Origin: Mantamonas sphyraenae
Taxonomy: Eukaryota; CRuMs; Mantamonadidae
Direction: 5' to 3'
Length of the DNA: 64,000 nt
Assembly (NCBI GenBank): GCA_026936335.1
Contig: JAPMXV010000057.1
Location: forward strand, 186,001 to 250,000
The position numbers and the translations under genes were made by a program. Below are positions 21,277 through 32,026 of the stretch, one piece after another (within the stretch, counting starts at the first letter, position 1; each line of letters begins with the position of its first letter). The notes under the pieces are model-generated. The model did not search any database, was not told where the DNA came from, and saw only the letters and a list, made by a program, of their open reading frames with translations.

Positions 21277-23955
21277 TCAAACACGGCGGCGCTTGCCCTG
21301 AGCCTTGGAACGAGCCTGAGCCTGAGTCTGAGCCTTGGCCTGGGTCTGTGCCTGGGGCTTGCCCTGGATCTTCGCCAGCAGAGCATGGCTGCGCTGGAGA
21401 AGAGCCTCGCGACGCTTGAGCATGGTCGCGTGCATCTTGCGCTGCGCGCGTGCCAGACGACGGTCCTGCTGGTTGAGGGCAGCCAGGTTCTTGGTGCGAT
21501 CGTTCAACGTCACGTTGACCTTGCGCACGTGCACCTGGTAGCTCGTCAGCTTGCGCTTCAGACGCTGCATCGCAGCCACCATGGCAGCGACAGCCTGCTT
21601 ACGCTTGCGCTCCTGCGCGGCTGTTGCCTTCTTGATGCCCTTCACGACGCTCGTGGTCTTGGCGTGCTTCTTCTGGACCTTGTTGGCCAGCTTGGTGCGG
21701 AAGCGGTTGATGCGCTTGTCCAGCTGGCTCACCTTGCGGCGGATCGTCACACACAGCTCACCTGTCGTCTTGCCAAACTTTTGGCAAGCGCGCAGAAACA
21801 CGCGGTGGTGCTTCTTTACGTTTTCCAGGCGGTTGCGGCGCGCGCGGTATGTGGCCAGCGCCCGGTTGTACCACGCCACCCACTGGTTCAGGGCTGCGTG
21901 CAGGCGGTTCGTCACACGGCGGAACGCCACCGAGCGGTTGTCGATCTGCGAGCGCGTGCGCAGCATGCGTGCGTGCAGCAGGCGCATGACCTTGACAAAG
22001 CGCTTCAGGGAACGGCGCGTCTTGGTCTGGTCGGCTGTGTTCTGGCGAACACGCTTCTGGATACGCTGGTGCAGCGTCGCAAGCTTGGTCTGCAGCTTGG
22101 CTGCGTCCTTGCGCGTCTGCTTGTGCAGGTTGCGGATGCCCTTTACAATGCGGCGACGCACATCGCTGGTCTGCATGTCCGAAACATCCTGGCTGCAGTC
22201 CGAGCAGTGACCCAGCTCGTGGGCCATCTCGTTGCGCAGCGTGTCGTACTCGATCGCTGTGTTGTAGTCCGACAGTCGCTGCTCTGCGTGTGCCTCGTCC
22301 AGCGATTCTTCCTCGCTGTTCGACGCCTGCAGCGACGCCTTCAGGTCGCGCACCTCGTCGGCCATGCCGCTCTCGCCTGCGCTTCCCTCCACGTCCTCGT
22401 AATCCGACGACGAGGCGCTCTCGGGCGCATACTCTGCCGTCTCCGAGTCCATGTCCTCGTCCTCGTCCACCAGATCGGCTGCCTCGCTGGGCAGCTCGGG
22501 CTGGCGGTCGGTGTTGCGCAGCAAGCCCATGTCGGCCTTTTGCGGTTCCTCCGTCAGCCACACGCCACTGTGCTTGGCACTGGCCGTCGCTCCGGCGCCG
22601 CCGCTGCTACTGCTGCTGCTGCTGCCGGCCGGCTTCTTCGTGACATGATGGTGGGACACGATACCCTGGTCCTGGTCCTGGTCCTCGTCGGCCACCAGGT
22701 CATCGTCGTCGGCGTCGTCCATAAGCGATGCCTCGTCGACCTTGGTGCCCTCGTCGGCCTCGTCCGCGAGGTCTGCGTCTTCCTCCGAGCTGCGCACCAC
22801 CTCCTCGTCCTCCACGTCCAGGTCCTCGTCGTTGTCGGCAATGTCCAGTTCCGCGGGTTCGTCAAGCGCAACCTCTGCGGTGCTGGCAACCTTGTTTGCC
22901 GTCGTTGTTGTTGTTTGCGTCTCGCTCAATGCGTCCGCTGTGTTCTCGGTCTTGCTGCTGCTCGCACGCTTGCTGGATGCTTCCAGCTCCTGTGCCGCTT
23001 GCTCCTCCTCCTCGCTGCTGTCCTTCAGGTTGTCAGCTGCGTCGAGGCTGCTGACCACGCTGGGTTCCGTGCTGCTCGAGTCCACCACAGCTGCCTCGGT
23101 GCTAGGCACCAGGCTGCTGCCGGCTTCATCGGCAGACGAGTCTTCGTACTCGCCTGCAGGAGTGGTCTGTTGCGAAACACTTTGTGTCACAGGCGCGTCG
23201 TCGCTGCTGTCCACCACCGTGGGCACTTCCGACGACGACACCGCCTGCTGCACGCTGCTCGGCTTCACAACCACATTCGTCAACTGTGCCATGTGCGCCG
23301 TCCCACATCCATGCCATGTGTGTCAGTTTTGACGCTGTGCATCCAGCCTCTTTGTCTCCCTCGTGCTCCAGCCTCCCGCGAAAGGACATCCGCAATCGCA
23401 CAATTCGCTGCTTGCGACGTTTGCCCTGGACAAACCCTCCTCAGCACTGCCGCACTGCACATCGACACGTCGCATACGCCTGCCCTGCGTCTACACGCAT
23501 TCACCACTCTGTGAAGCTGGCTCTGCGACGTCTCTCTGCGCTGTGTCTGGCTGTGGGGCGCCAGGGCGGTGCGCACGCGCCCGTTTTTTTCCCTCCCCAT
23601 CCAGCCCCGAATCTACCCGTCCGGCGTCTGCCTCCCACAGCCCACACATGGGCTACTGCACGACTGCACTGTGCGCACACATGCACCGACAATCTGCTGC
23701 ATGTGTGCGCACTGTGCGCCTGCATGCCCTGGGCGTGTCCCGCAGCGACGCAAGACGGGCATTCGTCGGAGAGAACCGGAAAAAGCTTCGAGCGGCCGCT
23801 TCCTCTTTCTCCCCACTCCCTTGCGTCCCTCCTTGTTCTCATGTGACACAACTTACCGAAGGGCTGTGTGCGTTTGCAGCGGACACAAAGGTGTTTGAGA
23901 CCAGCAACAACACAACAAAGAACACAGACACACGAGCGGACTGAACGGAGCGCAT
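21277..23955 (-). CDS. secreted acidic-basic coiled-coil protein (polyampholyte family C)
   Basis: Exon 1 is 23955-23857 and encodes a signal peptide (MRSVQSARVSVFFVVLLL..., cleavage likely after VSA). The GTAAGT donor at 23856 and GGCACAG acceptor at 23284 join in phase 0 across a 573-base intron in which I see nothing else. Exon 2 is 23283-21277; total 701 residues. Residues 34-370 are Ser/Asp/Glu/Thr-rich (LDVEDEEVV, DDADDDDLVADED). From about residue 395 the chain is strongly basic and helical (RRRIVKGIRNLHKQTRK), with a few cysteines (HCSDCSQD, RACQKFG), ending in a Gln-Ala-Lys tail (QAQTQAKAQTQAQ) and KRRRV. The same plan of signal, acidic half and basic half as the 12883-15823 gene suggests a functional family without clear sequence homology. 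It is divergent from the F-box gene. Confidence 0.78.
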
Positions 23956-24161
23956 TGTGGTTTGCAACGTGCTCATTCTTCCCGTAGTCTGTGAGTTCCT
24001 GTTGGGGTTGTCTTGGGTTCTCGTAAACGTCCTTGGTTCAGCTATTCCGGTACCGGTGATTGGTTTAAAATGTAAGCGGCTGAACGACTCGCTTCCTTGG
24101 TTCGGATGGTCCGGCGGGCGCAGGCGTCTGGTGAGCAAACACAAAAACCCCGGAAGCCTCG
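23956..24161. promoter_or_regulatory. divergent promoter region
   Basis: These 206 bases separate the leftward acidic-basic gene and the rightward F-box/CLU gene. They are less GC-rich than their surroundings and contain ggtttaaaatg near 24061, the only TATA-like stretch seen here; its use is unproven. Confidence 0.4.
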
Positions 24162-27100
24162 ATGAGCAGCAGCAGCAGCAGCAGCAGTAGTAGCAGCAGC
24201 AGCAGCAGTAGCAGCAGCGAGGATCGACGGGACATGGCTGCCTTTGGCGCCGAAGGCGTGTCGTCGTCGTCGTCGTCGTCTTCAGATGGCCAGGACGACC
24301 AGCAACAACAAACGCTGCAGCAGCCGCAGCACTCCGACGAGGCCCTCGACAACGTCGGCAACGGCGAAGAGACCCAAGAGGTGGACGACGATGATGATGA
24401 GGAGGAGCAGGATGAGCAAGAAGAGACACCACAGCCGCTTTACGTGCCCACAGACTGGTCCGACCTCGCCCCGGAAACGCTGCACAACATCTTTGGCCGC
24501 CTTGGCTCCCTCGAGGAACTCGCCATGGCCTCCAGTGTCTGCACACACTGGCGCAATGCTTCGGTATGTCCTGTGCTCATTCCTTCTTTCATGTGCACTC
24601 GCTCACCCGTGTCGCCACGCAATCCACCACACAGACTGCCAAGCTCTGGCTTCCGCTGCTGGAGGCCGAGTGGCTGCCCAAGCCCCCGGCCCCGACTCCG
24701 GCCTCTCCTGCAGACGACGTCACTCCAGACACACGCACCGCCCCATACTTTTGCAACTGGATCAACCGTGTCGTACGTGTCCGCCCCCTCCCCCCAATCC
24801 GTCCTCGTGACGTGGCCCTTACACTCTCCCGTGCGACAAAATTGGCTCACTTCCGCTTCCTTCCATTTCTCTCCGCCTTGCCCCGTCCCGCCACAGATTG
24901 GAAAGCACCAGCTCTTTGTTGGCCAGAGCGTACGCCTGCGCGGTCTTTTGCGCCGCCTTCATCAAAAGGCTGTCTATCACGGCAACACCTACGAAGGCAC
25001 AAACGCCCTCCTCAGCGCCTTTACCTTTGCCAATTCCCACACCTCGTCCCGCGTCTTTATCTTCCCAGGTTCGTCCATATCACTCCATGCACACACACGG
25101 CACTCGCCCCATCCACTTCACCTCGCCACCACCACACCCATCCACCCACTCGTCCCATGCACGCAGCCCGCCGCGACGCCAGTTGCAAAGCTCACACCCA
25201 TCTCCCATCTCCCATCTCGCCACATCCCCCAACAGGCTCCTACGATGGCTCGCTCGTCATCACCCAGGCTGACCTGTGGCTCATTGGCGTCTCGCCCGAG
25301 GTGCGCAACTATTCGCCCCTGGTCACCATCCACTCGCCAAACTCGCTCATCGACATCAGCATGCGCGACGCCACCAAGGAAGCACACGTGTACAAAATTG
25401 CCCTCAACCGCGTCAAGGACGACAAGAAACACTGCATTGTCGTCCACAACGGCGGCGTGCGTCTCCACGGCTGCCGCGTCACAGGTCCTCCCGGTTCGGG
25501 CAAGGACAAGGGCTCCATTAACTGCGGCGGTGGCATCTTTTGCTTCAAGACAGGGCGCATCAACTTTGAGCACTGCGAGCTCGCCTTTTTCAACGAGTAC
25601 GGCATCAGCATCTACTCTGCCCAACAGAGTGAGATTGCCCACTGTTCCGTGCACAACATCGGCCTTTGTGGCATCATTGTCAAAGACGAGGCCAACGCCT
25701 TTATCCACCACTCGGACATCCACATCACAGGCCAGGCCGGCGTCGCAATCGCAAACACAGCCTTTGCCTCCATTTGCTACAACGGCATCCACGACGGCTC
25801 CCAATCGGGCATCTATATGTACGGCAAGGGCAGGGGCCTCGTCCACGGCAACGAAATCTACAGCAACAACTTTGACGGCGTCGCCATCAAGAGCACAGAG
25901 CATTCAGACATCCGCCACAACATCATCCGCCAAACAAAGCACACAGGAATTGTCATCTACGACGGCGGCGACGCCTCCATCGAGAACAACACCATCTTCG
26001 ACACCGCCCAGGCTGGCATCTGCATGAAGCTCGGAGGCTTTGCCACCGTACGCCAAAACACAATCTACGATGGCAAGCAAAGCGGACTGTACATCTACGA
26101 CAACGGCCGCGGCATCATCGAAAACAACCTCATTTACAACTGTGAGTTTGACGGCATCGCCATGAAGGGCAACGCAGATACCATTCTCCAGGGCAACGAG
26201 ATCCACAGCACCAAACGCACTGGCATTGTCGTGTACGGCCAGGGAACAGCCACCATCGACAACAACAACATTTGGGACACAGGCCAAGCTGGCGTCTGCT
26301 TCAAAGAGCGCAGCAGCGGCGTCGCCTCGCGCAACACCATCCACGGAGGCAAAGAGTCGGGCATCTACATCTACGCCGACGGCTCCGCGACCTGCGAAGA
26401 CAACGACATTTTCGACCAGAACTTTGACGGCATCGCCATCTGCTCAGAGAAGCCGTCGGTGCTGCTCAACAACAAAATCCACGACACCAAGCGCACGGGC
26501 GTGGTGGTGTACAACAAAGGCGTCGCTACCATCACGGGCAACGACATTTGCCGCTCGGGCCAGGCGGGCATTTGCCTCAAGCTCGAGGGCAACGCACAAG
26601 TGTCGGACAACCACATCCACGACTGCAAACAGAGCGGCGTCTACATCTACGACCAGGCGTTTGGGTACATAGAGAACAACGTGATCGAAAACACCACCTA
26701 CGACGGCGTCGCCATCAAGTCCAGCGTCGAGAGCAACATCATGAAGAACACCATCAGCAACACACAGAACCACGGCGTGCTGCTTTACGAGCAGGGCAAG
26801 GCCGTCATCGAGGCCTGCCACATGTTTGACATTGCCCTGAGCTGCGTGGCCATCCGCGGCGAGAGCGAAGGCCGACTCAAGAGCAACCACCTGCACGACC
26901 TCAAGCAGCACGCCATCACCGTCGAGGGCAAGAGTACAGCCGTGCTGGATGGCAACGACATTCATGACGTCGCCTTTGACGCCATCAACATCAGCACAGA
27001 GGACCACGTCACGGTGTCGCACAACACCATCCGCGACGTGCGCTCCGCCACGGTGATTGGCAAGTCAGCAAGCGCAGATGTGGAACTCAACACCATTTCG

Positions 27101-30100
27101 CACATCCGTGAAACCGGCGTGGTGATCAAGGACAGCGCGTATGCCACGATCTCAGAAAACAGCGTGACGGAGACGGGCCTGCACGGCATCCTGGTCAGCG
27201 ACAACGCCACGGCGCACATTGAAAAGAACAACGTGTCGCAGACACAGCAGTGTGGCATCTGCATCAACACCATGGAGAACCCGCTGCTGTGTCGCAACGA
27301 GATCCATCACACCACGCACGCAGGCGTCAAGATCTGCAGCAAAGCGTACGGGTCCATCGAGGACAACGACATCCACGACTGCGAGGCGGACGGCATCGAA
27401 GTGTGCAAGGGAGCGCAGGCCATCATCTCGCGCAATCACATCTGGAATAACCTGCACTATGGCATCTCGTTGAAACAGTCGTCGGCGCGGATCGAGCGCA
27501 ACAACATCTACGAAGCCTCGGGCGGCGTGCGCCTGGAAAACAGCAGCCAGCAAACGTACGTGAGCTACAACCTCATCCACAAGGTGCACCAGCCGCTCAC
27601 GGTGGACGTGAGCGGTAGCGGGCAAATCGACATCACCCACAACGAGGTGTACGACCCGCCCGCGGACGAATACGCGGACAAGTGGCTGTCGATCAGTGGC
27701 GAGGGCTCGCAGCCTGTGGTGGACGACAACGACGTGCACAGGGGCACAGAGAGCAAACAGAGGCGCCCGGAAATCCAGAGGCGACGTCCGCTGGGAACGC
27801 CCAGCACAGAGGCCACCGAAGAGGACTTTGACAACTTTTACCAGCTCAAGATCGACGCCGACGAGTTGTACACCGAGTACACGCCCGTGCTGGAGGTTGC
27901 GCCGGAGCAGAGTGGCAAGAGCGAACCAAACGGCGAGGGCAAGCAACAAGGAAACGACAGCAGCGGCAAGGAAGCAGGCCAGGAGGCGCCCGAAGCACAA
28001 GGCGACAGCGCAGGCAACGGACAGGGCAACGGCCAAGAGGAAGCAGCGGCTGTGAGTGACAGTGAGGCTGAGGAGGAGGCAGGCAAAGGAGGTGGCAAAC
28101 AGAAGGAGCAGGCCAAGACGGGCGGGGAGGCAGATGCGCTGGAGTCGGGCAAGCCGACGTTCCGCGTGCGTGCGGCAGTGGCAGAGATGGACCGTATGCT
28201 GGACGAGTGCCGCGACGCGATGTTTTTGCACAACCTTGGCACGGATGGGCGGCTACGACCGGAGGAAATGGACGAAGCGAACCAGGGGATCAAGTCGGAT
28301 CTGCCGTCACCGGAGTCGGTGTTGGTGGACCACACCTTTGAAAGCTGCTACTCCACGGCGTTTGGCGAGGTGTGGCGCAACTCGACACGAGCAAACACGC
28401 GCGACTGGAATCGCGAGTACCAGCGGTTGCTGAACGAGCGCAGCCTGGACGTGGACAAGATTGCAGCGCTGCGCCAGCTGGAAGTGGACTTTAAGGAAGA
28501 AGTGGCACGGACGTGCGAAACCATTGTGCGCGAGCTGATGCTGCCGGAAAAGGAAAAGAGCGTCAAGGTGCTGCCGTTGGGTGGCGTGCAAGGAGGCATC
28601 CACTACTTCCATCGAGGTCTTTTGGTGCGCATGGTGCCTCCTGACAACCTGTCACACAAGGCTGCGGGGAACGAGCTGATGGGCATGCGTGCGATTGCCA
28701 ACACAAAGATCCCCGGTGTGCACATGCCTCTGTTTGCACAGGTGGACTTTATGGGCATGCGCATGATTGCAGTGTCCTGTCCGCCCGTGGGCGCCGACAC
28801 TCTGGTGTACGGATCGTCGCACGACGGCATCAACGTGGTTGTAAGCAACCCGGTCGTGTACACGACGTTTGACCAGATCGGCAAGGCGTTGAACCTGCGC
28901 AAGCACGCTGTGGCGCATTCCGACAAGCTGCTGCACTTGAACGGCGACGTGGAGTGCCACATGGGCCTGGACTCGCAACCGTATGTGTTTGACACGACGC
29001 GTGTGATGCCGGCCGTGTTTCCCGTGCGCCACGTGGCCAACGCACACCTGCTGCACCTGTTCCGGCCCGAGTTTGTCAAGCAGTACGCGGTGCCGCTTAG
29101 TTCGGACGCGTTTTCGCACTGGGGCCTGCACAAGTACCAGCGGCACAACGTGGAGTCGTGGAAAGCAAGCCGTGTGCTGGAACAGAGCCACATCAAGGAA
29201 TACGTGGCCGACTTGGAGGAGTTTGAGCCGTTGGATCTGTGGAGCATGGAGCTGACGGAACACATGCACAGTGAAGGGGTCAACGTGCGCTATCTGGGCT
29301 ACATGTACACTCTGACGGCCCATCCGGACGTGGCGGCGGTGTTGCTGAGCGAAGCGACCATGCGTGCGCTGAAGCGCGTTGTGCGCGCAGAGCTGAACCG
29401 CCTGTGCATCCTGGACGCACGGGGAAAGTCGTGGGAGGAGGTCAGCGGCAATGTCAGGTCGTACATGGCAGAGGTGATCAACTGCGTCGTGCTGGGCGAA
29501 AGCGGCGGCGACGGCGACGTTACGCGCGCCGGGCTGATGGGCGCGGTGATGGACATGATGCATCACTACTTTGCACTCGATGTGAGTGTGGGTGTGGTGG
29601 ACAACGGGGCCAACCTGGGCTACGTGGGAAGGCGGCTGTTGGAAAAGCTCAAGGTGGACGTGAGCGATGCGGTGAGCAGCACACTGCTGGAGATGGAGCT
29701 TGCGTACAACGAGGGCAAGGAGCTGAAGACACGCAACCAGCCGAAAGACGGGTATGCACGCATGCGCGCGGAAGACGTGCTGAACTGGGGCGTGCACCTT
29801 CGCTCTGTGTCTTTTACGCACAGGATGCGGCACAACGACCAGCTGCACGAACTGATGGGCGAGATGGAAGACATGGATTTGGAAGACATCGACGAGCAGT
29901 TTGAAGAGATCTACAGGACGTACGCGCGCGCTGTGTCGAGCAAGAGCAAAGACCAGGAGATGCTCATGGAGTGGGCGTTTGCTATTCGGCAGCACGCCAG
30001 CATGCGTCGTGATTCTTTGGATTTGGAGGACCTGGAGGTGTACGACGAGCAATTGGAGGCTGCGTGCAACAAGTACAAGGCAGTGTTGGAATCGGACGGC

Positions 30101-30412
30101 GACAGCGACTTTTGCCTGAACGAATTTGGGCTGACGCTGCTTGAGTGGGGCGGAGCCAAGCTGGACCAAGGCCGTGAGGGCAGCGCAGAGCTGTTGAGTG
30201 CGGCCATGGAGCAGTTTCTGGACAGCGGCGACGAGGGGTTGTACAATCTGGCCCGCTTCTACTGCCTGACCAAGGACGAGGAACAGTGCCGTGCTTATTT
30301 GCTCAAAGCCAAAAAGGCAGGCAAGTTGCGTGCGTTGAGTGCCCTCAAGGTGGATCACTACTTTGCGTATGCGCGAGAGAACTGGTTCTGGTTCAATGAT
30401 TTTCTGTTGTGA
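24162..30412 (+). CDS. F-box / parallel beta-helix / CLU-domain fusion protein
   Basis: Exons 24162-24563, 24635-24772, 24897-25068 and 25236-30412 (phases 0, 0, 1) give 1962 residues. A polyserine start and acidic stretch precede an F-box at about 100-140 (WSDLAPETLHNIFGRLGSLE). Residues about 240-1070 are a right-handed beta-helix of more than 30 coils with the pattern N-x-I-x-D...GI-x-I (NNTIFDTAQAGICMK), as in FBXO11/NosD proteins. After a low-complexity acidic linker, residues about 1290-1700 match the CLU (clustered mitochondria) domain, including VNVRYLGYMY and PDVAAVLLSEATMR. The C-terminus is helical and TPR-like. F-box proteins recruit substrates to SCF ubiquitin ligases, and CLU proteins bind mRNA and affect mitochondrial distribution. 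The combination is unusual. The FBXO11 zinc finger is absent. Confidence 0.85.
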
Positions 30413-30433
30413 GAGAGAAGAATGGATGGGCGC

Positions 30434-31408
30434 TCAGAGCTCCTTTTTCGCAGGTGTGTGTGCCTTTGCTTTGCTACGCAGAGACGTCTTCCAGTTGATC
30501 TTGTGGCGAAAGGTGTGCTCTGTGGTCGGGAGGGGTCCGTTTGGAGCAGCGTTTGCCAGGCGGTCGCGCACGTTGGATGCAAAGAGGCTGACGTCATCCT
30601 GCTCGTCTTGAGAGGGACGATAGAGGTCGAGAATGGTGACATCCACGCGTGTGTGCCGCTGGCAGGCCAGGAGGATGATGTGGATGGGTGTTTTGAGTTG
30701 GACGTTGGCCCATGTGGGGCTGAAGTGCTTGTTGGCAGCATAGGAGATGTGCACAGGTTGCACAGGTACCCCCTGGGCAAAGGCACCGTGCTTGAAAGCA
30801 ATGAGCTGCTGGCCATTGCTGGTGGTTCCCTCGGGATAGATGGCCAAAGGCCGGTAGCCCGCAGCAGGCTGCTGCTGGCGCAGCTGGATTGCTTCTAGAG
30901 CAGCCGTACCACCTTTGTCCCTGTCCACAAAGATGCATTGCATGGTGGCCATCATGTGGCCGACGATGGGGGCACTGCGCATTTCCGCCTTGGCAACAAA
31001 GTTGCAGGCAAAGATGGCGCTGAGCACAATGCTGTCGAGCCAGCTGCTGTGATTGGCTACCACGGTGAGGACATTGCCGTCTGCGTCGGAAGCTGGGTCG
31101 CCAGTGACGTGGAGGGAAACGCCCAGGACGAGGAGGAGCACGCGGCTGAAGTGTTTTTGAAGAAGCAAGAGACGCCTGCGCCAGGCATTGTGGTGTTTGG
31201 GCAGCTCTGTGTCCAAGTTGTCGTGGATGCCGTAGGTGGCCAGGCGGGCGAGGAGATCGCAGGCGAGGACGATGATGGCGACGAGGAGCAAACGCACAGG
31301 GGCGATGACAACGCCCAGGGCAATTTTGAGGAGCCAACGCAGGTCCCACGGCTCAGGGGCACGACGGAAGGCAGAGGTGGGGTCAAAGTGGGAAGCGGGG
31401 GATCCATT
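30434..31408 (-). CDS. PlsC-family lysophospholipid acyltransferase (start unresolved)
   Basis: At least 324 residues with the acyltransferase motifs in order: NHSSWLD (catalytic His and Asp), a middle block FVDRDKGG, and YPEGTTSNG. Hydrophobic segments precede them (ALGVVIAPVRLLLVAIIVL, VLLLVLGVSLHV). Such enzymes esterify lysophosphatidate or other lysophospholipids at the ER membrane, and this layout resembles LPCAT/AGPAT enzymes. Coding sense is convincing back to about 31408 (SAFRRAPEPWDLRW). The frame stays open further upstream but has no ATG and becomes proline-rich, so an upstream exon or a non-AUG start is possible. The tail lacks a KKxx signal, though it is lysine-rich (KKEL). It converges with the F-box/CLU gene, 21 bases apart. 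Confidence 0.75.
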   Translation of the reverse strand, partial: NGSPASHFDPTSAFRRAPEPWDLRWLLKIALGVVIAPVRLLLVAIIVLACDLLARLATYGIHDNLDTELPKHHNAWRRRLLLLQKHFSRVLLLVLGVSLHVTGDPASDADGNVLTVVANHSSWLDSIVLSAIFACNFVAKAEMRSAPIVGHMMATMQCIFVDRDKGGTAALEAIQLRQQQPAAGYRPLAIYPEGTTSNGQQLIAFKHGAFAQGVPVQPVHISYAANKHFSPTWANVQLKTPIHIILLACQRHTRVDVTILDLYRPSQDEQDDVSLFASNVRDRLANAAPNGPLPTTEHTFRHKINWKTSLRSKAKAHTPAKKEL

Positions 31409-31603
31409 GGGGGGGGGGGAAAGGAGGGGGGTGGGGGCGTCGGGAGAGGCAATTTGATTGTTGTTGTGAAAGGTGAGGGGAGTGGTGATTTTGTGAATGG
31501 GGTGGGGGTGATGGGGTGGGTGTTGGGGTGGGGAGGGGGAGGTTGGAGGTGGGAGAAAGGCTGACGTTTGGGGCGACAGGGAATCGAGTCGTGGAAAGTG
31601 GTG

Positions 31604-31939
31604 ATGGAGGACCGTGTGGAGACTGTGGAGCAGCGACTGGACAAGTCGATGAGGAAGATCAAACTGCTGGGGCGGAAGTACGGGGATGTGTTGGGTTGGG
31701 TGAAGGAGCTGCAGGTGGAGGCAGGGGCAGGGGCGATGGCGCGGGAGGTGGTGGTGGAGCTGAGGAAGAGATTGGATGAGACGATGGCAAGGCTGGAGGG
31801 GATGGGTTCGTCGTCATCAGGCGGGGAGGAGGAGTGGGTGGAAGAGGTGCGAAGTGCTGTGGTGGATCTGCAGCTGCAGCTGGACGAGCTGAAGGACAAT
31901 CAGGAGGCGAGTGGTGATGAGGGGGAGATTTCCGAATGA
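31604..31939 (+). CDS. short coiled-coil protein, uncertain
   Basis: An ORF of 111 residues from the first ATG in an open frame that starts after a TGA at 31562. The sequence is strongly heptad-like (VETVEQRLDKSMRKIKLLG, VVELRKRLDETMARLEG, VVDLQLQLDELKD) with an acidic end. A GGCGACAG acceptor-like site at 31572-31579 could join an unseen upstream exon. It overlaps, in antisense, the open but dubious upstream extension of the acyltransferase. No family recognised. Confidence 0.45.
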   Translation: MEDRVETVEQRLDKSMRKIKLLGRKYGDVLGWVKELQVEAGAGAMAREVVVELRKRLDETMARLEGMGSSSSGGEEEWVEEVRSAVVDLQLQLDELKDNQEASGDEGEISE

Positions 31940-32026
31940 AGCAACCTACTGTATCCATTCTTGGTTCCTATGTCGTTGAAGGGACAAACTCTCCCTTCCC
32001 ACCCCCCCCACGCCCAACAGAATCAA

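Noticed and set aside
21109-23514. 801-codon open frame on the plus strand
   Set aside because: It is antisense to the acidic-basic gene. It arises from the skewed base use of the Arg/Lys and Asp/Glu codons.
24168-24230. AGC repeat considered as a non-coding microsatellite before the F-box gene
   Set aside because: It is in frame with the F-box exon as polyserine, and the same style of Ser run occurs inside other proteins here.
28652-30358. 568-codon open frame on the minus strand
   Set aside because: It is antisense to the CLU-domain part of the F-box fusion, which is clearly coding on the plus strand.
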